From Desulfosarcina sp. (GTDB taxonomy: Bacteria > Desulfobacterota > Desulfobacteria > Desulfobacterales > Desulfosarcinaceae), in NCBI GenBank assembly GCA_030642405.1, contig DAOWNV010000168.1, forward strand, positions 1 to 6,439: a DNA stretch of 6,439 nt, read 5' to 3'. This document shows, piece by piece, positions 1 through 5,096 of this stretch. The notes beneath the pieces are model-generated. The model was given only the letters and a program-made list of their open reading frames with translations. It was not told the origin of the DNA and did not search any database. Position 1 is the first letter of the stretch; each line of letters begins with the position of its first letter. The translations under genes and the position numbers were made by a program.

Positions 1-1221
1 AAATGCGCTGACCGCATCGATTTCTCTGGCAGGACCGACACCATTGCTGACGATCTGCCCACCGATGAGCTTTTTGGTCTTTTTGTCGAAAATCAGTTTG
101 ATCCACCAAAGCTGCATACCCGGTATCATTCCGTGCTTGCTTCTGGATTCCACAATGGCAGACACCGGTTCAAATCCGTTGACCTTTGCACTCTCTTCGG
201 TCAAACCTGTTGCCGTAACCACCAGATCGAATATCTGGCAGCCGCCGGCATTCAAAACACCGGGAAAAGGGATGGCATATCCGGCCAGCCGCTTAGCTGC
301 CACCCGGCCCTGCATGACCGCAGGACCTCTTAAACTGCCCGCATCCGGTTTTCCGGTGATAAAATTAACTTTTTCCACGCAGTCACCACCGGCAAGAATA
401 TCCGGATTGGAGGTTTCCTGAAACTCATTGACCTTAATGCCGACCTGGCCCATCTCCAAACCGGCTTTTTCCGCCAGTACCAGATTAGGACGTACACCCA
501 CATTAATGAAAACCATATCAGCATCCAGGGTTTCCCCTGATTCCAGCAAAACGGCTTTTACCTGACCCGCTTCACCGAGAAGCTTCTCCACTTTTTTCCC
601 GGTAAGCATGTTGATGCCTTTTTCCACAACATACGCTGTCACTTTGTCGGCCATGTCTTTATCAAGCATGACCGGCAAGGGGCGATCGAACAACTCTACA
701 ACGGTAATTTCCAATTGATCAGATGTTGCAGCAAGCAGAGAAGCGATCTCCATGGAAATGAACCCAGCACCAACCAAGACAATTCGGCGCGGCTTTTTTT
801 CTTTTATAACAGATCGAATGTGTTCAGCATCCTGGGACCCTCTCAGGGAAACAACACCAGCAAGATCGTTTCCGGGAATGGGGGGAACAAAGGAACTCGC
901 TCCCGTGGAAAGAAAAAGTTTGTTGTAATCCAATGAGATGTTGCCATTAAGGAAAATCTTTTTTTCGGCAGCATTAACATCGGTGACTTCATCAACGATA
1001 ACTTTGATCCCCATACTTTCAAGCTTTGCATCCGGTACGATGATAGAGGGTTGTGCGGCCAGACCGGCCACAACGTGGGGAAGCGCTCAACGAACAATGA
1101 AATGCGGTTCTTTTCTGATCACCGTTACATCAACTTCCGGCATAAGTTTTTTCGACATGAGTGCTGCCGGTCCTCCTGCGCCACTGCAACCGACAATTAC
1201 AAGTTTCTCACCTTTTTTCAA
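1..1221 (-). CDS. Selenocysteine-containing FAD/NAD(P)H pyridine nucleotide-disulfide oxidoreductase (CoA-disulfide reductase/NADH oxidase-like), C-terminus cut by window edge
   Basis: This predicted cytoplasmic flavoenzyme moves electrons from NAD(P)H through FAD to a single active-site chalcogen; candidate substrates are CoA disulfide, polysulfide or peroxide. The start is TTG at 1221, because AAGGAGG lies 5 nt upstream and the protein then opens with the FAD-binding strand LVIVGCSGAGG (residues 7-17). An in-frame TGA at 1089-1087 is codon 45. The context EPHFIVR-U-ALPHVVAG matches the family's redox-Cys motif (N-C-A-L-P-Y near residue 43), so the TGA is read as Sec. Translation then stays open for 362 codons with STGA (105-108), the NAD-binding VLVGAGFISME (148-158), AGGD (277-280) and the start of the dimerisation domain. 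At 407 residues it lacks roughly the last 40 or more. A TTG at 1278 in the same frame would add 19 residues but has no comparable ribosome site. Family and Sec are well supported; the physiological substrate is not known. Confidence 0.93.
1051..1089 (-). promoter_or_regulatory. Bacterial SECIS element of the flavoprotein gene
   Basis: Starting at the UGA (1089-1087), the mRNA has a 21-nt gap to an apical loop GGUCU (1065-1061). The loop is closed by GGCC/GGCC and extended by a wobble pair and further pairs between 1073-1066 and 1060-1051. A G in the first two loop positions at about 16-37 nt from the UGA is the known bacterial SECIS rule. The loop resembles the GGUCU of the E. coli formate dehydrogenase SECIS. 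The stem also encodes protein. Confidence 0.85.
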
Positions 1222-1226
1222 TGTTT

Positions 1227-1233
1227 CCTCCTT
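1227..1233 (-). promoter_or_regulatory. Ribosome binding site that fixes a TTG start for the flavoprotein
   Basis: AAGGAGG on the minus strand, followed by AAACA and then TTG (1221-1219). No ATG sits near the expected N-terminus of the FAD-binding domain. This near-perfect Shine-Dalgarno sequence 5 nt from TTG is the reason for choosing that start. Confidence 0.8.
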
Positions 1234-1284
1234 AATGGTTTTACCTTTGTTTGGAACATATGTGCTATCATCCGTCAAAACTTC

Positions 1285-1311
1285 GGCCCGGTCCCGGTCC
1301 CGGTCCGGGCC
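1285..1311 (-). repeat. GC-rich hairpin with three tandem CGGTCC units between the peroxiredoxin and flavoprotein genes
   Basis: On the + strand CGGTCC occurs three times in tandem (1289-1306), flanked by GGCCCGG (1285-1291) and its complement CCGGGCC (1305-1311). In the minus-strand transcript this gives a 7-bp all-GC stem soon after the peroxiredoxin stop, followed by GAAGTTTTG. It could act as a weak terminator, an mRNA-stabilising structure between two cistrons, or a two-tier G-quadruplex (G runs spaced by ACC). The T run is too short for a confident terminator call. Confidence 0.55.
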
Positions 1312-1333
1312 GGTGATTTCGATGGAAGATCAG

Positions 1334-2053
1334 CTAGTCGAAAGCCATCTTTGTTTTCCATTCTTTCCAAACATTGCCCACTAGGTCCGGACCGGGTTTG
1401 AGAGTCTTTTTCCCCGGCCGCCAACCGGAAGGGGTCGCCTCGGCACCTTTGGTCTCCCGGATCAACTGAAAAGCCTGTACCTGGCGGATCGTCTCCATCA
1501 CATTTCTTCCGACCGGCGGTGTCAGCACTTCGTACCCCTGGATGACACCATCAGGGTCAATGATAAACCGGCCCCGATTTTCCACACCAGCGGCTTCGTT
1601 GAAAATACCAAAAAGCCTTCCGATCTTTCCACCGGCATCGGACAGCATGGGAAAAGGGATACCTTTGTCAACCATCTTGGCCAATTCATGATCATCCCAC
1701 ATTTTATGGACGAACATGCTGTCAATACTCATGGATAGTATTTCTACGCCCAACTTCTGGAACTCGGGATATTTTTCGGCGACCGCCGAAAGCTCGGTCG
1801 CTCAGACAAAGGTGAAGTCACCCGGATAAAAACAAAGTACCACCCATTTCCCCAGATATTCAGACAGCTTTACATTGATAAACTTTCCCTGTTGATAGCC
1901 CGGAGCGACAAAATCCGGAGCTTTTTCTCCCACATGAACCATCTGTGCCTCCTCTTTGATCGGTTGTATTGTTTTTTCTGTGACATCTTCAGCCGATTCT
2001 CCCACCGGTCCGCCGGTTGGTCGGGCACACCCGACCTCCGCCTCTTCCACCAT
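1334..2053 (-). CDS. Selenocysteine-containing peroxiredoxin (AhpC/Prx1 family) without the usual resolving cysteine
   Basis: This thiol/selenol peroxidase should reduce H2O2, organic peroxides or peroxynitrite in the cytoplasm. The frame has one TGA (1804-1802, codon 84) in the motif FYPGDFTFV-U-ATE, where the family has FTFVCPTE; P77, T81 and U84 rebuild the PxxxTxxC active site. After the TGA it continues with LSMSIDSMFVHKMW, the catalytic Arg160 in ENRGRFIID, and a C-terminal arm. The usual resolving Cys of the VCPAGW-type motif is Thr207 (EATPSGW), so the classical 2-Cys disulfide cannot form. The only other cysteines are Cys9 and Cys74. Start choice is ambiguous: ATG 2053 (239 aa) and the in-frame ATG 1942 (202 aa, Sec at 47, the canonical position) each follow AGGAGG by 5 nt. 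The extension of residues 1-37 is Glu/Pro-rich and carries Cys9. It lies upstream of the Sec flavoprotein gene with a 112-nt gap, so co-transcription is plausible. Confidence 0.94.
1774..1804 (-). promoter_or_regulatory. Bacterial SECIS element of the peroxiredoxin gene
   Basis: With 17 nt after the UGA (1804-1802) comes loop GGUC (1784-1781), closed by a perfect 7-bp stem UUUCGGC (1791-1785) / GCCGAAA (1780-1774). The spacing, GG at the loop start and stable stem all fit the bacterial SECIS rule. An alternative overlapping pairing, GCGACCG with CGGUCGC, begins directly after the UGA. Confidence 0.9.
1948..1953 (-). promoter_or_regulatory. Second ribosome binding site inside the peroxiredoxin frame
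   Basis: AGGAGG on the minus strand, 5 nt before the in-frame ATG 1942-1940 (Met38). The sequence from this Met (MVHVGEKAPDF) begins exactly where ordinary peroxiredoxins begin. This suggests two protein forms, or that the shorter one is the main product. The same bases also encode Glu-Glu-Ala. Confidence 0.6.
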
Positions 2054-2058
2054 AACGG

Positions 2059-2065
2059 CCTCCTT
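2059..2065 (-). promoter_or_regulatory. Ribosome binding site for the long peroxiredoxin start
   Basis: AAGGAGG on the minus strand, 5 nt before ATG 2053-2051. It is as strong as the internal site at 1953-1948, so the upstream start cannot be dismissed as an annotation artefact. Confidence 0.75.
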
Positions 2066-2135
2066 TTGTTAACCCCATGAAATAAAGATAAATAATAAAA
2101 CAGATTAACGCCTGTTTTTGGGGGATATGTTCTTT

Positions 2136-2164
2136 TCTATAGTTATTTATCGTGTGAATGTCAA
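2136..2164 (-). promoter_or_regulatory. Sigma70-type promoter of the peroxiredoxin(-flavoprotein) transcript
   Basis: On the minus strand a perfect -35 TTGACA (2164-2159), a 17-nt spacer and a -10 TATAGA (2141-2136, 4 of 6 consensus). Transcription would start near 2129, giving a leader of about 75 nt before ATG 2053. No obvious terminator lies between this promoter and the gene. Confidence 0.7.
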
Positions 2165-2200
2165 ACTATCAAAAGATAGGGAATTTGATTACAGATAGTT
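2164..2200. repeat. Inverted repeats directly upstream of the peroxiredoxin -35 box
   Basis: CTATC-AAAA-GATAG (2166-2179) is a 5-bp-arm palindrome. AACTATC (2164-2170) and GATAGTT (2194-2200) form a second, 7-bp inverted pair. The location just upstream of and touching the -35 suits a transcriptional activator. ATAG/CTAT tetrads recall OxyR sites, but their spacing (10 and 19 bp) does not match the OxyR pattern of 11-bp steps. Confidence 0.45.
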
Positions 2201-2201
2201 A

Positions 2202-2461
2202 ATGGATTCGGAAGAAAAAAGGCGTCTGGTAGGAATCGATAGGGTCGCAGAAGGGAGTCGTAAAGGAGATTCTTGATTATTTAACCTTAACAGTCAGGCG
2301 ACACTCCATGGTGCGGTCTCCGGTAAAAAGTCCGCCATCGGATGGCCCAACGGAGAAAACGCCCCGATGGCAGACAGATTTAACGGCAACGAGATTGTTG
2401 GACACCTGTTACTACTGACAGGTACTAACACCACATACGTTGTCATAAACTGAAGATCTTA
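2202..2461. other. Unassigned stretch between the Hdr-like and peroxiredoxin genes; possible gene remnant
   Basis: No recognisable gene. On the + strand ATG 2202 opens a frame that runs to TGA 2451-2453 (83 codons) apart from one in-frame TGA at 2274-2276. It has no Shine-Dalgarno sequence and no stem-loop that meets the SECIS rule after the TGA. On the minus strand a GTG-started frame (2405-2277, 42 codons) ends in Lys-Val-Lys and shares the same codon boundaries. Neither matches a family I know. The stretch may be a decayed gene fragment or plain untranslated sequence downstream of the Hdr-like gene. Confidence 0.3.
2404..2423 (-). terminator. Weak hairpin downstream of the Hdr-like gene
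   Basis: ACCTGT (2404-2409) and ACAGGT (2418-2423) make a 6-bp stem with an 8-nt loop about 40 nt past the stop codon of the Hdr-like gene. No T run follows on the minus strand, so it could be a processing or stability hairpin instead of an intrinsic terminator. Confidence 0.3.
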
Positions 2462-3784
2462 TTACATGGCTGTTTCCGGATGAAAAACATTGACCTCTTT
2501 AAGGTCGTCACCCAGGTACTCACGTTCGTTGGGACCCAGTATACCCAGAGACAGGCAAATCAGGGTCCATAGATGCACGACGGGATAGTTTCCGCCGTAG
2601 TGCTCGCTAAGTTCGTGAATCTGAGCATGGCAATTGTGACAGCCGGCGATGCAGTAATCGGCACCGGTGGCTTTAATCTGCTCATCCTTGAGCTTGCCAT
2701 ACTGCAGGCGCTGCTCTTTTAAACCGGCTTGCAAAAACCCGCCGCCGCCGCCGCAACAAAAGTTATTGGAGCGGTTGGGCTGCATGTCGATGAAATTCTC
2801 TTCACCGACCACGGATTTGACCACGTACCGCAAATCATCGGCAATGGGATCGCCATAGCTTTTACGAACAATCTGGCAGGGATCCTGGACTGTAAATTTG
2901 ATTTTCAGATCATTGTTCCAGTCGGAGTTGACTTTGAGTTTGCCTTCACGAATCCATTTAGCGTAGTATTCGTAGATGTTTTTGACTTCAAAATTATGAT
3001 CGAGGTTGAATTTTTTCAGTCCGGCCCGGACTGAGAAGGTAACATGCCCTCACTCGGTATTGAGAAACGTTTTTACCCCCAATTTGTTGGCCTGGTTGAC
3101 GGTTGTCTTGGTAACTTGTTTCCAGGAGTCGTTGTCCGCCAGAAACATACAATAATTTTCCCCGCCCCATCCCTCACTACCGTATGTCCAATCCACACCT
3201 GCAAGATGCAGGATCTTCCACAGCGGGACCATTTCATCCGGTTCGGTGACCGGCTCTCTTGAATTCTGATTCAAGAAAAATTCAGCGCCCTCTTTATCTA
3301 TGGGCGCTTGCATGTCGGCAAATTCCGGTTGCGACTCCTGATACTCTTCCAGCACATCTTCCACCACGAATACGAAATCGTCGGGTGCGGTGCCCATGGC
3401 GCTGGTACTGGCATTTCGTAGTTGCATGTCGCATGACGCCAAAATGCCCTTAGGTCGCTCTTCCCTAGGTCTCAAGCCTCTGGCATTGAAAACAAGCTGC
3501 GGGATGTCGATCTGCATGGGACAGACATAAATACACCGCTGACACATGGTACACATCCACGGCCAATCGGATTTGGCAATCTCATCGTCCAGTCCCAATG
3601 CCGCCATTCGCAGAAATTTACGTGGATCCATACCCTCCAGTCCGGTTGCCGGGCAGCCGGAAGAGCACGCGCCGCAGGTAAGACAAAGATTAAGATTACC
3701 GCCTTCGGGAAGAATTTCTTTAACACAATCCATAAATGTGTTTTTTTTATTCTTACCACCCAACTGAATGAGCTCTTCAGTCAT
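2462..3784 (-). CDS. Selenocysteine-containing heterodisulfide reductase-like iron-sulfur protein (HdrC-type ferredoxin plus HdrD/HdrB-type CCG domains)
   Basis: This electron-transfer protein of the HdrD/GlpC superfamily probably passes electrons from ferredoxin-type clusters to a disulfide-active centre. The start is ATG 3784, with AGGAGG 8 nt upstream; ATG 3820 in the same frame has only a weak site. Residues 34/37/40/44 and 78/81/84/88 are two CxxCxxCxxxC[P] motifs for [4Fe-4S] clusters. TGA 3052-3050 is codon 245 in TFLNTE-U-GHVTF, where relatives have ECGH, hence Sec. Past it lies a full CCG motif: Cys303, Cys343-Cys344-Gly345 and C382-HN-C385, spaced x39 and x37. The first CCG half is degenerate (no Cys-Cys pair; GGENYC near residue 220). 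Length is 440 aa. No transmembrane segment or cytochrome b-type subunit is visible, so it appears soluble. It is transcribed divergently from the ATPase operon, and the peroxiredoxin gene follows 408 nt downstream with its own promoter. The electron partner and substrate are unknown. Confidence 0.92.
3016..3052 (-). promoter_or_regulatory. Bacterial SECIS element of the Hdr-like gene
   Basis: After UGA (3052-3050) and 22 nt comes loop GGGCC (3027-3023), closed by a perfect 7-bp stem UCAGUCC (3034-3028) / GGACUGA (3022-3016); an extra C-G pair could shorten the loop to GGC. Loop G position and distance fit the bacterial SECIS rule. Confidence 0.88.
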
Positions 3785-3792
3785 AGATTTCG

Positions 3793-3798
3793 CCTCCT
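3793..3798 (-). promoter_or_regulatory. Ribosome binding site that selects ATG 3784 for the Hdr-like gene
   Basis: AGGAGG on the minus strand, 8 nt before ATG 3784-3782. It lies inside the longer possible reading from ATG 3820, whose own upstream sequence has only AAAAGG about 10 nt away. The shorter start is therefore preferred. Confidence 0.7.
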
Positions 3799-3913
3799 GT
3801 TTGGTTTTTAACGCAGTCATCTAACGATTGCCTTTTCTATTAAGCCAATCGACACATTCCGACGGACCAAGACCTTTTCCTTTCGGGCCTTGCTCACATT
3901 CAGCATCAAACGT

Positions 3914-3930
3914 GCCTGTTTCTTACAGGC
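3914..3930 (-). repeat. Small hairpin in the leader of the Hdr-like gene
   Basis: GCCTGT (3914-3919), a TTCTT loop and ACAGGC (3925-3930) form a 6-bp stem about 130 nt upstream of the start. ACAGGC recurs at 3956-3961. It could be a regulator site or leader structure; the sequence gives no function. Confidence 0.35.
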
Positions 3931-4009
3931 CCCGTTATAAAAACACATCATATTTACAGGCAGATACCTAACTCCGTGGTAAACGAAAAAACAACTGTGT
4001 TCTGTAAAT

Positions 4010-4062
4010 GCGACTCTTTAAATCAAAAAAGCTCTGATTTTGCAACGCTTTATATCAAAAAA
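4010..4062. repeat. Imperfect 21-bp direct repeat in the divergent intergenic region
   Basis: Copies at 4010-4030 and 4042-4062 match at 18 of 21 bases. The core is CTTTAAATCAAAAAA versus CTTTATATCAAAAAA. The 32-bp offset is close to three DNA turns, so two bound proteins would sit on the same face. On the minus strand each copy contains TTGATWTAAAG, which could also supply -10 elements for the Hdr-like gene (for example TTGCAA, 17 nt, TTTAAA). Confidence 0.55.
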
Positions 4063-4067
4063 ACATC

Positions 4068-4158
4068 GCTTATGCCGATCTCTTTTTTATTTTGAGCATA
4101 AGCAAAAATTCCCTTGACGTTTTCTGAGTTTATGCTTACTCTGCAATTGAGCAAACGC
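4068..4158. promoter_or_regulatory. Operator-like array of four GCTTATGC-type half-sites around the ATPase-operon promoter
   Basis: Four related 11-mers alternate in orientation: GCTTATGCCGA (+, 4068-4078), GCTTATGCTCA (-, 4103-4093), GTTTATGCTTA (+, 4128-4138) and GCGTTTGCTCA (-, 4158-4148). They make two inverted pairs. The first lies upstream of the -35; the second brackets the -10 and the start point. This layout suggests a dimeric regulator, and the downstream pair would suit repression. The regulator is not encoded in the window. Confidence 0.5.
4114..4142 (+). promoter_or_regulatory. Sigma70-type promoter of the ATPase-NifX operon
   Basis: TTGACG (4114-4119), a 17-nt spacer, then TACTCT (4137-4142). 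The start point would be near 4149-4150, about 90 nt before ATG 4242. I saw no sigma54 GG-N10-GC signature in this region. That differs from the sigma54-controlled orp operons reported in Desulfovibrio vulgaris. Confidence 0.55.
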
Positions 4159-4169
4159 TAAGAACGAAC

Positions 4170-4238
4170 ATGCGAAACAAGTACCTTGTCGGCTTTGTTA
4201 TCAGCATTGCCGAGTTTTTTTTTGCACGGAGACCATAA
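4170..4238 (+). CDS. Possible 22-residue leader peptide before the first ATPase gene
   Basis: ATG 4170 opens a frame of 22 codons ending at TAA 4236-4238, 3 nt before the next start. The peptide begins MRNKYLVGFVISIAEF, contains a Phe triplet over the T run, and ends ARRP. It starts about 20 nt after the predicted transcription start, and its ribosome site is weak (AAGAA). It could be a translated leader tied to the hairpin at 4189-4223, or chance. Confidence 0.3.
   Translation: MRNKYLVGFVISIAEFFFARRP
4189..4223 (+). terminator. Attenuator-like hairpin with T9 run in the operon leader
   Basis: TCGGC (4189-4193) pairs with GCCGA (4209-4213), with a possible inner TG/CA pairing. A run of nine T (4215-4223) follows one base later. 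The position, between the promoter and the first gene, fits conditional termination of the ATPase operon. The 5-bp stem is short, so strength is uncertain. Confidence 0.45.
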
Positions 4239-4241
4239 ACC

Positions 4242-5096
4242 ATGATTATCAGTATTGCAAGCGGTAAAGGGGGTACCGGAAAGACCACTATCGCAACCAA
4301 CCTTGCCGTGTCCATTGATGGCCCGGTTCAGCTTCTTGATTGCGATGTTGAAGAGCCGAATGTCCACCTTTTTTTAAAACCTGAAATCGAAAAGACTCAA
4401 ATCATCACCACTCCAGTCCCCGAAATTGATCTGGAAAAGTGTAATCAATGTAAAAAATGTATGGAGATCTGCCGGTTTAAAGCCATTGCCGTGGTAGGCG
4501 AGATGGTTCTTACCTTCCCAGAGCTTTGCCATAGCTGCGGTGGCTGCATGGCCATTTGCCCGGAAGGCGCTATCAGCGAAACCGGGAGAGAACTGGGTGT
4601 TCTGGAAACCGGCGCGAGAAAGGGTGTCCAATTCAGTCACGGACGGCTTCGCATAGGGGAAGCCATGGCACCTCCTTTAATCCGAAGGGTTCGGGATTGT
4701 ACCCTTGAAAATGGCCTCACCTTGATTGATGCTCCCCCGGGGACATCATGCCCTGTGATTGCCGCGATGAAAAATACTGATTTTGTGGTCCTGGTGACTG
4801 AACCGACACCTTTTGGCCTGCACGACCTAAAATTGGCTGTCGAAGCAGTTAAAATTCTACAAATCCCCATGGGATTTGTCATCAATCGTTCCGACATAGG
4901 CGATGACAAGGTCAGGGCCTACGCTGAAGCAGAAGGGATACCAATCTTGATGGAGATCCCTTTTGATCGGAAAATTGCTGAAAGCTACAGCAGGGGAGAA
5001 TTGTTTGCATTGGCCCACCCGGAATGGAAGGCCCGTTTCATAAAACTGGCCGAAGAGATCGAAACACTGACACAAAGGGGAGCCAATAAAAAATGA
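4242..5096 (+). CDS. MinD-superfamily P-loop ATPase with inserted 2x[4Fe-4S] ferredoxin domain (first of a pair)
   Basis: This cytoplasmic ATPase is of the MinD/Mrp/NifH-like class and probably takes part in assembling or inserting metal clusters, in partnership with the next gene. The deviant Walker A motif GKGGTGKTT spans residues 8-16. A ferredoxin domain is inserted after about residue 60, with Cys67/70/73/77 (the last followed by Arg, not Pro) and Cys96/99/102/106-Pro. The second half has the switch motif IDAPPGTSCPVIA and the base-contact strand FVINRSD. Length 284 aa is usual for the family. The start is ATG 4242 with GGAGA 9 nt upstream. The stop overlaps the next start by ATGA, indicating translational coupling. 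Paired genes of this type beside NifX-like proteins are common in anaerobes, including the Orp (orange protein) clusters of sulfate reducers. Family assignment is firm; the specific client is inferred. Confidence 0.93.
   Translation: MIISIASGKGGTGKTTIATNLAVSIDGPVQLLDCDVEEPNVHLFLKPEIEKTQIITTPVPEIDLEKCNQCKKCMEICRFKAIAVVGEMVLTFPELCHSCGGCMAICPEGAISETGRELGVLETGARKGVQFSHGRLRIGEAMAPPLIRRVRDCTLENGLTLIDAPPGTSCPVIAAMKNTDFVVLVTEPTPFGLHDLKLAVEAVKILQIPMGFVINRSDIGDDKVRAYAEAEGIPILMEIPFDRKIAESYSRGELFALAHPEWKARFIKLAEEIETLTQRGANKK

Noticed and set aside
843..1097. Minus-strand 84-codon frame and the long + strand frames at 938-1401 and 44-421
   Set aside because: They are shadows of the Sec flavoprotein frame, which carries all recognisable motifs; their translations show none.
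2139..2198. OxyR binding site made of ATAG/CTAT tetrads
   Set aside because: Tetrads start at 2139, 2166, 2176 and 2195; the steps do not follow the 11-bp periodicity of the OxyR consensus. Kept only as generic inverted repeats.
2274..2276. TGA in the + frame 2202-2453 as a fourth selenocysteine codon
   Set aside because: No Shine-Dalgarno sequence before ATG 2202, no recognisable family, and the only nearby hairpin (CAC/GTG around 2296-2307) has no G at the loop start.
2290..2430. Structured RNA or tRNA-Sec gene in the gap
   Set aside because: No T-arm GGTTCGA-like box, no CCA end and no acceptor pairing; only scattered short complementary segments.
1087..3052. Reading the three interrupted minus-strand genes as pseudogenes or sequencing errors
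   Set aside because: All three interruptions are TGA, all replace a family-conserved Cys, none shifts frame, and each is followed by a GG-loop stem-loop at SECIS distance. Random decay would not give this pattern.
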